Assembly (NCBI GenBank): GCA_016081115.2
Contig: CM071925.1
Span: 10,458,441 to 10,522,440 of the forward strand
Direction: 5' to 3'
Length of the DNA: 64,000 nucleotides
From: Rehmannia glutinosa
Lineage: Eukaryota > Streptophyta > Magnoliopsida > Lamiales > Orobanchaceae
Part shown: in pieces, positions 11,675-23,977 of the stretch
How positions within the stretch are numbered: position 1 is the first letter of the stretch
Layout of the letters: each line of letters opens with the position of its first letter
Notes under the pieces: model-generated
Database searches by the model: none
Told to the model about the DNA's origin: nothing
Seen by the model: only the letters and a program-made list of their open reading frames with translations
Made by a program: the position numbers and the translations under genes

Positions 11675-13058
11675 TCAAACTTGACTTGCTTCTAGGTTAG
11701 TCGAGTGAGTGGTCCGGCTATCTTGGAGAAGTCTGGATAAATCTTCGATAGTATCCACTAGTCTAGGAAACTCTGATTTCCGTAATGACTCGGGTTGTTT
11801 CCATTCAACCACCTGTACCTTGAAGGATCTCTTGCAATCCCGGTGCGGGATACTATGTGTCCCAATCACGCGACTTTACTAAGCCAAAATTCGCGCACTT
11901 GAATTTGGCATATAGCTTATGCTCTCGTAGTGTCTCCAAAACGATTTTCAGATGACGTTCGTGCTCTTCTCTAGACTTAGAGTATACGAGTATGTCATCA
12001 ATGAATATCACTACGAATTGATCTAAATAAGGTTGAAAGACTCGATACATCAGATCCATAAATGATGCTGGTGCATTCGTCAGACCGAAAGGCATCACTA
12101 CAAACTCGTAGTGTCCATATCGGATTTGAAATGCAGTTTTGGATATGTCTTCTTCGCGGATCTTCAGTTGATAATATCCTTGCTGTAAGTCAAACTTCGA
12201 GTACACCGTCGCTCCTTGAAGTTGATCAAATAGTTTGTCTTTCCTCGGGATGGGATATTTGTTCTTGATGGTCACGCTGTTAAGACCACGATAATCTATA
12301 CATAGTCTTAATGTGTCATCCTTCTTTTTGACGAACAACACAGGTGCTCCCCATGGAGACGTACTCGGTCGGATAAATCCCACATCCATCAGTTTCTGTA
12401 ATTGCGTTTTCAACTCTTGTAACTCAAGAGGAGCCATTCTATACGGTGTTCTGGCAATCGGGGCAGTTCCTGGTAACACCTCAATAGTGAACTCGACTTC
12501 CCTATCTGGAGGGACAGTGGTGAGTTCTTGTGGAAATACATCCGTATATTCTGACACTACAGGTACTTGGTTGATTTGTGTCTCAACCTTGGGTTTGTTA
12601 ATTACAAATGCCAGGTACCCTTGAGCCCCTCTAGTGATCGCCTTCCTCGATTTCGTCGCTGAAATGATAGGGGCAATCTTAACTCGTGCCCTTCCCGAAA
12701 TTTCCACTTCGGGTTTTTCGGGTTCACATAGATTAATGGACTTGTTATGGCAGTCCATTTGTGCATGGTGTGCAGATAACCAGTTCATCCCCAATATCAC
12801 GTCGTATTCGGAGATAGTTAATAGGATTAAATCGGTAGGAAAGTTTATCTCATCAATCGTAACTTCGCATGCATTATAGATAATATCTGTTATCTGACTT
12901 GCACCCATAGGAGTTGATACTTCTAGACATATAGGCATATGTTCCATGCATGCATGCAGTTTGTGTACAAAATGCGGTGCAACAAATGAATGCGTTGATC
13001 CAGGGTTGAACAATAATTTAGCATAGTGGTTAGATACTAGGAGCGTACCTTCCACCAC
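11675..13058 (-). pseudogene. protease and reverse transcriptase (element A)
   Basis: An unbroken 401-codon stretch (11853-13058) starts with the aspartic protease and continues into RT. The protease active site reads LLFNPGSTHSFV, so the catalytic Asp is replaced by Asn and the enzyme is probably dead. RT motifs are clear: WGAPVLFVKKKD, LCIDYRGLN, FDLQQGYYQLKI, MPFGLTNAPASF and the catalytic FIDDILVYS. The frame breaks near 11905, and the thumb region (GHIVSRTGIARDPS) continues in another frame to about 11675. Confidence 0.93.
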
Positions 13059-13076
13059 GTCTGTTGCCTCCAGAGC

Positions 13077-13385
13077 CTACTGTCCGGCTAGTGCAAATGC
13101 TCGAGCGGGCATCCTTGCCCGATTACTCTGGCCATTTCCCGGCTTCTGCGGCTGCGTCTGTTTAGTTCGGTCCTCGTACTTCGGGCAATCTTGCAGCTGG
13201 TGCTGATTACTACCACAGCGCAAACACCTTTCTTGATTACGCCAACAGTCGTTGGCAGTATGTCCCGTTTTCTGGCAATGTGCACACACTTGACCCGACT
13301 TTCCTTGTACTGGTCTATTTCCTTTGTCTGTTTTATTAACTGGTCCCTTTTGAAACTTAGCAGGCGGTTTAGATGACTGTCCCAC
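13077..13385 (-). pseudogene. nucleocapsid zinc knuckles of gag (element A)
   Basis: The frame carries two CCHC knuckles, CAHCQKTGHTANDC and CLRCGSNQHQLQDC, after a basic Lys/Gln-rich stretch. It binds genomic RNA in the particle. The frame ends in a TAG at 13077-13079, then continues in the same frame directly into the protease at 13058. The stop lies precisely at the gag/pol border. Confidence 0.92.
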
Positions 13386-13429
13386 ATCTGTCCTCTTAAG
13401 ATCATTCGATGGCCTATTCTCTGAATCAT

Positions 13430-14172
13430 CCCAATACGGTTCGATCCCGACTCAATGCGGAGAGGCTGCCTTTACCGCTGGCCGAGTAGGTTGTCATTCA
13501 ACGATCACAGATTGTTTCGAATTTCAGTTTCAATCCTCGAGTGAACTTGTAAAGCTTATCCTCTTGATCTTGATTGTCCCCGAGCATACTTGGACAATCG
13601 GTGAAAGTCGGACTAAATCTTGAGCTACGATCGATTCCCATGCCTTAATGTCTGTGGAATTCATCTCGCGCGCTTCTTTCACAACTTTGTGGAATATCAC
13701 ATTCATTGAACTCGTCAAAAAATTTCCCCATGTTCGACTACCGGTCTTGTTCCCATCTCCTTTCAACTGTCCTCCACCAGTCTCTGGCAGCCAATTCCAG
13801 ACGAAACACGACGAGTGTGACATTCTGCTCGTCTGAGTATTGGAGAGCATTGAAGATATTCTCCAACTTCTCTACCCATTCTTCTGCCTTCAAATCGTCC
13901 GGTTCTCCTAAGAAGGCTGGTGGGTCGAACCGTAGAAATCGCTCCAAACTGCGATCGTTCGCCTCTCTAGCGGGTTCGGGAGCACGGGGTTGAGGCTCTG
14001 CCTGTTGCCTCATGAAAACTAGTATTTGCTGTAAGGCTTGTTCGATCAAATTGTCTCCTACAGCAGGTGGAGGAAGCGGTGGTAATTCAGGAGAGGGTAC
14101 CCGATCCTGGGGTACGTCATCATCCCCTCGTAGCACGCGACGAGGTCTCCCACATCCTCGGTGTTCGGTCAT
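13430..14172 (-). pseudogene. gag capsid region (element A)
   Basis: The ATG at 14172 starts a Pro/Arg-rich N-terminus followed by the gag core (FLRFDPPAFLGEPDD, AEEWVEKLENIF, ARDWWRTVERRW). After codon 144 the frame shifts; the remaining capsid part is spread over other frames to about 13430. The start is chosen because it is the first ATG after a T-rich non-coding gap and gives the usual N-terminus. About 285 nt separate it from the end of the upstream extra ORF. Confidence 0.85.
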
Positions 14173-14458
14173 TCTGTATCTTGAAGTGTTAGTTGCGGTT
14201 CACGAGTAAATGAATACAATAATTATTCGCGTAAAGCAAGTGATATCGCAGGGAAAGAAACAACAAACACAAGATACTGAATAAATAGCAAAAGGCATAT
14301 CCATTAATGTAAAACTTGAATACGCCCATAATACAACAGTAGAATACTGAGTCAAGATACATCGGAACCAAAATACAACAGAATCTAGTACAAACAAAGG
14401 TAAGGTACAACACTGAAATACACGACTACAACAACAGAAGTACAACTGACAATCATCT

Positions 14459-17413
14459 AACTAATCAGTGAGATCGCCATCATCATCGCTCGCAACTATG
14501 TCCAAAATCGGGGCTGGGTCGTGTCACGCCCTAATTCACGAAGCTATAATAACCAAAATCCATTTCCTAGTCCAAATGAGCGGAATATTCATATAGTTAT
14601 TACAAGCCACATTATATCTTTATATAATCATAAGAAAATTTCACAAGGTCTATGAAACTCCTATAAGAGAAACTACTATTCCAATCATTGTTATGGCCAA
14701 AACACGTCACATGTACATAGGGACGTCGTCAAGACATCTAGCAAAATGCTCCTGGAACTGGCACTAGCTAGTGAGATCAAGGATGTCCCTCAACTACTTC
14801 GTTGTCGCCTGGATTATTGCCTGGAATATTTTTTACGAAAATATATAAGTGAGGAAAGAAACCTCTGTGAGTGGATGCAGGTGTGCAGGTGTGGCCTTTT
14901 AGAAAAGTTTATTAATAAGAGATGTTCAATTATTCTTTACAAGTACAATAATTTTAATTTAGAAACAACAATCACTTAATCAATCACTCATTCAATCACT
15001 AGATCAATCAATGTCACAGCTATTTCAAATATCACATTAACGGAGGGACAGTTAATTAACGGTGACTGACCCCCGTTCTTCCTTGTCACTCCTTTATTGC
15101 GTTGGCGTAAAGCCTTACCCCCTTATTGCACCACACTACGGAATATACCGATTCTACGACCCACTTCTACCCTTGGAACACTCCGTCCTTAGGCGGTGGG
15201 ATTTGGTCGTGGATAGCGAAGAACCTTTTAAGACCGCAGACCCATGCCTGACTAGCCGAACCCAGCCCTATCCACGCCACACTAGGGTCCGACACTTACC
15301 AAATAATATAATACACATACACTTAAGAAGCGGCGAAATTCAAAGTGTCATAAATTTTCTTTTACAAGGTGTATTTGCATTAAAATAATACAATAGATTA
15401 ATGCCTTATATAATAAGACTGACTTAACTATTTAAACTAAAATGAAAGAAAACAATCAGTGGCTTCGGAAAACAATTCTCCACTTGAGTATCAAACCAGA
15501 GCATTATTTATTTATGCAAGATAATGAATTACGAGGCTCAACCATTAGAATTGGTAATATAATTTTAGTTGTATAAGATCTATGTAGTAGTTAGTTAATG
15601 TATTTAAAAGCATTAATCTAACAATTTATTTTCACTAGTTATCCATATTACCTAACATCATAATATATATCAGCTATAGGTAACAGGTTTCATACACAAA
15701 AGGTTTCTATACTTGAAAATATAATCTATACCAATAAATCCAAAATTTTGAAACTAATTAAGAAAATTATTTACAATCATTAACATGGAATTAGTAATGA
15801 TTATTACATACCTATATAGTGCCTAAGAATAGTTATAGATTAATATTAATATGGTATTCACGGCAATCATGGACAAGGTCTTAATAAAACAACTGAAAGT
15901 TTTGCATTAATAGATTAATATTAATAAACCAAGCCATCTTTAACAAAATTTAACTTTTGAAAAGAACCACTCACATTTTAGGCTATACTTCGACTTTGAA
16001 CTCAAACGTAGACTGTTCCAGCGAATTTTCGGCACTGAACCCTTGAACCCATCATCGAACGCGGTAACACCTGCTGCGAAATCTAGAAACGAATTTGCTC
16101 TTTCTTCTTGTTTTTTTTTTTTTTTTTTTTTTTGTTTTTGTTTGTGATGACTCCTACTGAGTGCCCCTTATCTTTTCTTTATTCACATCTCCCTAGCTTA
16201 TTAATTTTTTCCATTTAATTCACTGTCCAATGTTTTAACTAGTGCCCCCCCTTTTTTTATAATAGTTTCCCTATTCCTTTGCCAGCTCCTACTATATCCT
16301 ACACCACTTGGCTTCTTTATAGGAATAGGCAGCCCTTTAGTGACGTTAACAATGGTTTATGATGGAACGAAGAGTTTCGTGTAGACAGGTAGCACAATTA
16401 GTCCAATTGTCGGCTAAGTAACTTACTACCAAAGATAAACCTTGATTTTCTTATTCTCCATAAAGTACAAATTATAGGTATTATATATATATTATACATT
16501 TATCCCACTATAATTTATTTACATTAAATAGAGTTTTAAATAAATGTATGTTTAAGTTAAAGCTATGGATATTTAAAAGTTTTATAAATTATATAAACTG
16601 GGGTCACGCAGTGCATATGCATTGTAATAAATATACGGGTTGAACTCAAAACTCAATATTATAGAAAAATACTATACAAAATAAACCCATGTATGAAATT
16701 TAACATATTACAAGTAGTCGAAATTTCGGGGCCCTACAGGTCGGGCTGAGGTGGCGCCTCAACCTCGGGCCAATCCAGGAAGTCCAACCACTGTCCGAAC
16801 CCCTGAGCCTCATCAAGTGGAGCAGCCTCAGGCTCTCCAATGTCGACTGGATCCTCCTCGGGATCCTCCTCAGGATCCTCCTCGGCTTCAGGTACGGGTT
16901 CCACTTCGGGTGGTGGCAATGGCTGGGCATTAGCTGCCAAAGCAGCCTCCAGTGCGGCGTCTCTCTGAGCTAGGGCCTGAGTAAGGTCCTCTATGATGTC
17001 ATCATCGCTTGATGAGGGTCTCCTCCAAGCGCTCGATATTTGTCGCGGGATAGGCGGGCGTCAATCTCCCATTTACGGCGGTCGTCACTTGCCCTTTTCA
17101 TTTTCTCTCGCATGCTATCCAGCGCTCCTGGATACTCAGATCCAGTCCTCCCCGCTCTTATGGTGTTATCGCGGTCCTTGATGACAGTGGTCAGCTCGCT
17201 CTTCTCATCTTGGCTCCTCGCCAAGCGCTGAGTCAGGTCTCTATTACGTTGGCGCTCCTCGGCTAGCTCTGAGGTCGCGCGCTCACTCTCCCGGTGCCAG
17301 TGGATCATCAGTGCCCGGTAATATTCCCGCTCAGCACGGGCATGGAAAACATCCCACCATGAAGGCGGCGCCAGATCCATCCTGATCAAACAAAACTTAG
17401 GCGGATCAGTCAA
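14459..17413 (-). pseudogene. extra ORF upstream of gag (element A), split by a solo LTR
   Basis: An ATG at 17413 opens about 130 codons with a long charged, heptad-like stretch (ESERATSELAEERQRNRD and following) that looks like a coiled coil. Near 17020-17040 the frame shifts and continues as a very acidic Pro/Glu-rich segment (EEDPEEDPEEDP) with GFGQWLDFLDWPEVE. At 16738 it is interrupted by the solo LTR. The same frame resumes at 14521 and ends with a TAG near 14459 after DIVASDDDGDLTD. The intact protein would be roughly 245 residues. I recognise no enzyme motif. It is sense-oriented between the primer site and gag, where canonical chromoviruses have only a leader. Confidence 0.6.
14522..16738 (-). 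mobile_element. solo LTR nested in element A, 2217 bp
   Basis: The block starts TGTCACGCCCTAATTC and ends GGGGCCCTACA. A perfect 5-bp duplication GGTCG lies at 14517-14521 and 16739-16743. No internal region is present, so it is the product of LTR-LTR recombination. Its ends and a block near 15060-15300 resemble the LTR of element A, so it belongs to a related Ty3 family in the same orientation. It contains a T23 run at 16111-16133. Short open frames at 14746-14979 and 15062-15388 are incidental. Confidence 0.92.
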
Positions 17414-17668
17414 AGGTAGAGGAAAGATAAGGAGAGAATAAGGAAAGAACGATAAAGGAAATCAGTCAAGAATCAACTAAGTCAAACAAGTATGACTATG
17501 AAATCTCAAAATATGCGTTCTAACTTAGTTCAAACATCAATAAGACGGTTCTATGCCAATTTGAAATCGATTTCACACTTAATTAGTCAAGTCGCGGTAA
17601 TACCCAGAACACAGACCGAGGGTCCTATCCTGGGTCAGCTCGATGTAAGTTTCCATCTTACTAGCCGA

Positions 17669-17680
17669 GCTCTGATACCA
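17669..17680 (-). promoter_or_regulatory. Element A primer binding site (initiator Met tRNA)
   Basis: On the minus strand the sequence is TGGTATCAGAGC, complementary to the 3' end of plant initiator methionine tRNA, seven bases from the 5' LTR. It fixes the orientation of the element. Confidence 0.9.
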
Positions 17681-17687
17681 CTCTAAC

Positions 17688-20600
17688 TGTCACGCCCCAA
17701 ACGGAACGCGACGACAATCCACAACTTAAATACAATAACCAAACAGTCCAAACAATATCAACGAGAACCTAATGAAACAGAATCTAAATAGCAGCGGAAA
17801 TAAATAACAAGTACGAATACAACTTACAGTCCACAATCCATCATCCAAATTACATACCCGAAAGTCAACCAAATAACAACTTAAAGTCAAAGGGTCCTAC
17901 GCCGCCCGATTACAAACCGGAATGGAAAGAAATACAAGAGTCCAACAACAACATAATAAAAGAGTCCAATCAACAACAACAAGAAGCGATAGAATCCAAC
18001 AAGCGGAGTACAAGGTCTCACCGGTTCGGCTCAAAGATCTCCCACGAAATCCTCATTTAAGGTTAGAAAATAGGTGGGGATGAGAGAGAAATCTCGGTGG
18101 ATGGGGTGATCGTGTGTAAGTGTGGCGCAATATATAGTTAATGTGAGAAAACTTGATTTATAAAAACGCGTGAGTATGATGCATGAATTCACACACGATT
18201 CATAAGCGTCGTGATAAAATATTAAATAATATACTTATACGATTCAAGAAAAGCAGTTCATGGTCACATAGGCACTATGTGATTGATCAAGACAGTAGGA
18301 TTGCGTACGGAAATGTAACGCCAATCCCATGCGGGCAAATAATGGTTGCGACGGTTTGTAGCGCCAACCAATGCAAAACAAGTAGCGGTTGCGTACGGAT
18401 TTGTAGCGCCAACCAAACGGGTCCGATAACTCCGGAATCGTGTGGATCAGACAGCGATTCCTTCGTTCTTCCTTGTAACTCCCCAGGCAGGATGGTCCAA
18501 GACCGGTCACCTTATCGCTCCATAGACAAAGACAAAATCCACAGTGGAGCTTGCAAGGCTCGGATCTGTCATAATCATGATTATACCTCAAGTACTACGA
18601 CCCGCTTCCCTTGGACACTCCGTCCCTCGGATTTGCGGGATTAGGGCGATGGGGCCGGGGAGAGTGGAATAGCGGCCGAGCTGCCGGTTCCATCCCCGAC
18701 GTATCCATTCCGACTGTGAGCTCGACACACCAAGTTGACTCAGGCAGGAAAGTAATTACAAGTACAGACAGTCAACCAGGGAGTCGAGTATTATTGATTC
18801 AGGGAAGCAGTTTAGGAAAATTTTGAAAATTCGCGAGTAGCAATTTTGGCGTTGGTGGAGTTTTTTTTGGATGAAGATGATTATCGGAAGGATAAGAAAC
18901 CTTCGATATCTTAAATGATTAGATGGAACATAAGTCCCGTTATAGATTCAAAATCGCAAGGCGAGGAAGTCGCTCCGCGATCGGGTATTAATCGGTCAAA
19001 TTGATCTGATAGGTCAAGGGTTTTTGGGAAAATAAAATACTTTAATTAAATCTCCAAGTCAGAGGGTCCAGGGCTATTTTAGTAAAAGAGAAAATAATTT
19101 GAGTTAGGTCCTTTATAAAAGAGAAATTGTAATTTATCCCCGTTTTGTAAAAATCAACACTTTTGGGGTTAAAAAATGAATAAATAAATATCCCGACCTT
19201 GAAAATTTATGAGGTCAGTTCCTAAATTCTACAAATTGTCCAGAGATTCAGGGTTTTAAAGTTTTGAGGTCGAGTTTTTATAAAATTCTCACATTGGCCC
19301 CAAATTTATAAAAATTGTCAATTCGGACCTTAAGTTTAAAATAATCGGAACTCACAAACCGGAAGGGATTTTAATGTGATTCCAGTTGGAAAATGTCACT
19401 AAGGTTAGTAGTATATTGGGACAAAAGCAGTTTTTAAAAGAAATATGTGTAGGTCCTTTAACGTTTGAAAATATCATTTTTGTCCCATTTTGAAATAATT
19501 GCCTTTAAGGCTTTTAGGGGTCCAATTGTTATGAAATTTTGAACTTTGGGTCCAAAATATAATTAAGTTATAGTTAATTTAGTATTTACAGGTGCATGGG
19601 CTGCATAAGTCCTGGAAATTTCATTTGGGTCCTCAAGTATAGTATTTTACACTTTAGTCCCTCAATTTTAGTAAAATTGCTTTCCAAGCCCTAACCACTT
19701 GGATTTTTGGAATACTTTTAAAATATGTCATTCCCAGTACCTTAAGAGTAAAAATTTCAATTTTTAAAGTTTAGGTCTGGTGCAGTTTTAAAAATTGCAA
19801 AGTAGCGCTTAAACTTTCAAAATTTCACAATCTAGTCCTTGGGCTTTTAAAGGTTGATTTTATTTATCTTAAAACTCTTAAAACTTTATTAAAATGTCCA
19901 AAATTCATTTTTGAAACTGAGTACAGTCCAAAATTTCGAAATCTGCAGAGGGGTCCTTTAACTTTCATTTTCTTGCAATTTAGTCTACCAACTTTCCATT
20001 TTTACATTTTTAAGTCCAAATTGAAATCTAATCAATTATGCTCGACTTTTCCAGGTTATAAGTCATCCAAAACATGGATTTCAAAGATCATACACATGCA
20101 TGTCCAATACATACAAGAATTCATCAAATAAAACATTAAATTGCAAATGCATGCACCTAAAATTCAATAAATAGTAAATTTGAGCAACTCTTGAGAATTT
20201 TCATGACTTGATACATAAAATTGACATGCAATACATAGATTATATATATTTCAAGGCTCATGATCAAATTTTCTACATGCATTTAATAAAAACACCTAAT
20301 AGTTGGAAAATATTTTTCCACCCACCTTAAAAATGAAAATTGTGAAATAAAAGGATAATTTCACCATTTTTGGATGAGGATTCTTAGGTCAGCCCCTAAG
20401 TCAAGAAATAACAAAAATTTGAAGTTAGAAAAATGAGAGAAAAATTAAGGAGAAAAAGGAAATGAGAAGGACTACACTTTACCTTGTGTAGTAGGTGTTT
20501 GGAGACTAGTTGAAGCTTAAAAATTGGAAATTTTGGCTCAACTCCAAAATCTTCTAAGGTCAGCCCCTATTTCTCAAAAATGAAAAAGGGGTGTTAAAAT

Positions 20601-21748
20601 TTGAAAAAAAATAGAAAGAGTAGGAAAGAAGGGGTCTAGTAATCAATTCTTACCTTGTAGTCCAAATTCTTCTACTAGTTCTTCTTCAAGTTTGAAGTCT
20701 TCTTCAAAAATGGTGTCAAGCTCTAATCTTCAAAGTCTTCTAAATGTACCTCCAAACCAAATTCAAACTTAAGTTAAGAAGGTGGAAGAGATGAACTATG
20801 TGATATCAAAAATGGATTGAAGATAAAATTTCTTACCTTGTAGTATAGGTGTGTTCGATTTTTTGGAAGAAATAAGAGGAAAAATCTTGAAATTTTTCTA
20901 AGTATAGAAGAAGAAAGTAAGAAGAAGAGTAGAGAGAAGTTGGGAGTTTTTAGAGAGAAGGAGGAGGATTTTTGCTTGAGAATAAATGTGTTAGATGAAA
21001 ATGAGATGAATTTGGCACAAAAATGGCCATTTGGCCGTCCAACTAGGTGAGAGAGGGGGAAGGAAATTTTTTCAAATTGTGTCTTGCATTTTGCCTCATG
21101 CATGGGAGACAAATTGAGGGTCAAAGGTATGGGCAAAACTTGGTTTGAATGGAATGTTGGAAGACTTCCAACACGTTGACAAAAATATTAATAAAGAAGT
21201 AATATAAGAGATGATGTGTATAATGTTTGAATTAATGGTATAATTATACACAGAATGACTAATATAAGGTGTAGGTGTCCAAGAGTTGGATGATATTTTT
21301 ACTCCAAAAATATCCATGTTGGTCGTCCACTTTGAGGGCATTATGGTAATTCCATATATATATTTTTTTTTCCCAAATTTGATGATAATAGATGAAATAT
21401 ATCAATCTCCAAAATAATTAGTGATTTCCTTGAGCACTTGTAAGTCTCATGATCACTTATACTAAATCAAAATCTTAATTCTATAAGGTAAAAGTCTCTA
21501 AAATAAATAGTCTCTTAAAATTTTAAGGTGACTAATAAATACAAAAATAGTAATAATGATCAATCAAGTGATCATAAATGTGAAATAGAATTAATAAAGA
21601 TCATGATCACAAGTAATTAAATAAAATGAAATAAAGTACAAAATATATATATTATTAATAATTACCCGTCAAAGTGACGCGGTAAAATAGTCGATCCATA
21701 AACGAGAATAAGAATCAATTATAAACTCGGAAAAATCGGGGCTTCACA
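17688..21748 (-). repeat. Element A 5' LTR (right)
   Basis: This LTR is 4061 bp, begins TGTCACGCCCC and ends GGGGCTTCACA. It differs from the left LTR by scattered substitutions and small indels, which dates the insertion as later than much of its surroundings. Open frames at 18183-18826 and 20774-21341 have no recognisable product. Confidence 0.92.
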
Positions 21749-21753
21749 ATATA

Positions 21754-22178
21754 GAAACTATTGATGTAGTATGAAATAACTAAATATGCAGTACATTATA
21801 CTCAACTATGTCTTATTGTCGTAAAAGAGCGCAATAAAAATAACTAAATATGCATTATTAATAGCTATTTAAGAATGAGAAGAACCCTAACTATACTATA
21901 AAAAACAAAATTAGAAATAAAATTGTTTCCTTAAATAACAACATTAAATCTGATAGTTACAATCTCACCCCATAAGAACGGTTTCAGAAAGTCAAACATA
22001 CCTAAAAAACCATTGGGATAATTGATTTGAATTACAAAATCACAATCTTACCCTTATAATAGCGAATATAATGGAAATTAAAAAAATTGATTTAATCACA
22101 GCCCTTTATTATTAATACTTAATGGATATAATGAGCCCACGCTGTCTCATCTAGGGATGACTTCACATTTGAACCAAC

Positions 22179-22219
<41 letters not shown>

Positions 22220-22340
22220 TTTTAAAATTGATTATACTAAAATCTTATTTTATTAGTCTTTGGTTGAGTAAAGTATTAGTGAATTATCAACAACTAACAA
22301 TTCTAGAAATTAACAAATAAAGTTGACTGTAGAATTGAGA
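21754..22340. other. right flank of element A: AT-rich minisatellite and (TA)n
   Basis: Directly after the ATATA duplication the sequence resumes the AACTAAATATGCAGTACATTAT-type minisatellite left at 5565. A (TA)n run lies at 22184-22215. Positions 22040-22165 read in reverse look related to 4240-4370 (see findings). No coding region is visible. Confidence 0.6.
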
Positions 22341-23045
22341 AGAGTTAATGGAGATTATATCGAGTTCATTATGTTTTAAAATTTTAGAATATCTTATATT
22401 TTAAATAATAATATGTGGGTTTAGAAGTCTTTTATTTTAGTTTATTTTAAATATTTCCTAAGTTAGGACTTTATTTGGTTGAATTGATATTAAAATTTGA
22501 GATTTATCTCTTTTTCAAAGCTTATTTACGTTCTTAATGAAGGATTGTTTTGTGTGCATTCTTTGTTCTCATTACACATCTCGCTGCATCTGTTTGTATT
22601 TTGAGGTCAGTCTACTCTCTATGAATCATGTACAGATAGGATCAACAACGCATGAACAACATCGCACTGATCCGTCAGCAAATTGACTTTTTTAACACAA
22701 TGGATAATCCTGTTCTAGACCCAACAACAAAATGTTTTTGAGGTCGTCACAGGTCAGCCCACAGTTGACCATTGTCGAGCGCACGAGGTATGTAGTGAAG
22801 GTAGTGGCCAGAACAATAGCGGTTGATGTGGTTTTAATTTTTTATATGTCTAGTGATAATTGACGATCTCTCTTCCGATTCGATGACAATTCATCTCGAC
22901 CCTGGAGAGAATAATAGACATTATATCGAGTTCATTATCTTTTTTAGATTTTAGAATATATTATATTTTAAATAGTAATTTGTGTGTTTAGATGTCTTTT
23001 ATTTTAGTTTGTCTTTTAATATTTCCTATTTAAGTCATGACTTTT
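22340..23045. repeat. direct repeat pair, about 120 bp each, 570 bp apart
   Basis: Positions about 22350-22470 and 22915-23040 share the runs TTATATCGAGTTCATTAT, TATATTTTAAATA and GTCTTTTATTTTAGTTT. The sequence between them (22480-22910) has no long frame. The arrangement could be the eroded LTRs of a short element, but clear TG/CA ends and a primer site are not visible. 23045-23711 shows nothing recognisable. Confidence 0.5.
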
Positions 23046-23711
23046 ATTAATCATATAAATAGTAGTTTTGTTATTATTTTCGATGGTTGCATAATTACTA
23101 AACATTGAAATTTTCTCTCTTCCTTGTCAACAAAAATCTCGTTTCGCATAGATAGATGAATTGTGTTTGTTCGTGTTATTTGCGTTATAATCTTCCGCCG
23201 ACATCAAGAATTGATCATTTATCATTACTGTAAGTGAGTACTTTGTGCTTTCATGTAAATTTATGGATAATTATTTAAAACATGAAAATAGGTTTGGCTA
23301 ATTATAAAATAATAAATCAGAGATTTTTAAAAATTATAAAAGTTCTCATTGAAGTTTGATTCCTCATAATTTTTCATTCGTGAAAAAAATATTTCAAAAA
23401 TCTCTATGACATTTATAAAAATACTACATTTAGATATTATTAGACCCTTTTAATTGTAAAACATTCTTTATTTTGAAGAGTCATCCATAAATATCATCTC
23501 CACCAAACTCTTTATTTTAACATTTAAATGTAGAAAATCAGTTTTCACTGTCCAAATTTGGCGAGCCAAAACACTCTCTATAATTAAGTTCATTTAATAA
23601 TTTATTATTTCCAATATCACATGTGTTGATTTCTTGCATTTTTAATGATTATTTGAAAATAATTTCGAGAAAACCACATAAATTATGAAATAAAGAACCA
23701 AATACAAAGAG

Positions 23712-23977
23712 TGTTGGAGTATATCAATAATATCAATCTTTTGATTTGAATATTAGAGCTAGTAGTGTTTAATTAGCATTGTTATTTCTTTGTATTAGTA
23801 AATATACTTTAGTCCTTTTATATTTCCTTGTAACCCTAGATATTTATATGTTATCTTCCTCCTTCCCACTTAGTTAGTTGTTTTTCATCGCTTGTAAGAC
23901 ATCTTCAATTTCTCGAGAACTTTATTATCTCTCTCTTTGATTTTTTCTTGTAATACATAAGATCAATTAATCTAACA
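23712..23977 (+). mobile_element. probable solo copia-type LTR, 266 bp
   Basis: The block begins TGTTGGAGTATATC and ends AATCTAACA, with the length and end pattern of small Ty1/copia LTRs, and includes a pyrimidine-rich stretch near its end. No primer site follows, and flanking duplications (AAGAG against TTGAA) do not match. The call rests on the ends only. 23978-24147 shows nothing recognisable. Confidence 0.4.

Larger units (their letters stand above)
5571..21748 (-). mobile_element. Element A: Tekay/Del-like Ty3 chromovirus, 16.2 kb, degenerate
   Basis: This is a complete LTR retrotransposon on the minus strand with two 4-kb LTRs (TGTCACGC...CTTCACA). A perfect 5-bp target duplication ATATA lies at 5566-5570 and 21749-21753. 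An initiator-Met tRNA primer site lies inside the right LTR and a polypurine tract inside the left one. The coding order on the minus strand is extra ORF, gag, zinc knuckles, protease, RT, RNase H, integrase, chromodomain-like tail. The tail and the long LTRs suggest the Tekay/Del lineage. Several frameshifts and stops make it non-functional. A 2.2-kb solo LTR is nested at 14522-16738. The two LTRs are very similar, so the insertion is fairly young for this window. Confidence 0.92.

Noticed and set aside
12062..12879. Plus-strand frames opposite RT and protease
   Set aside because: They mirror a well-supported RT/protease frame on the minus strand.
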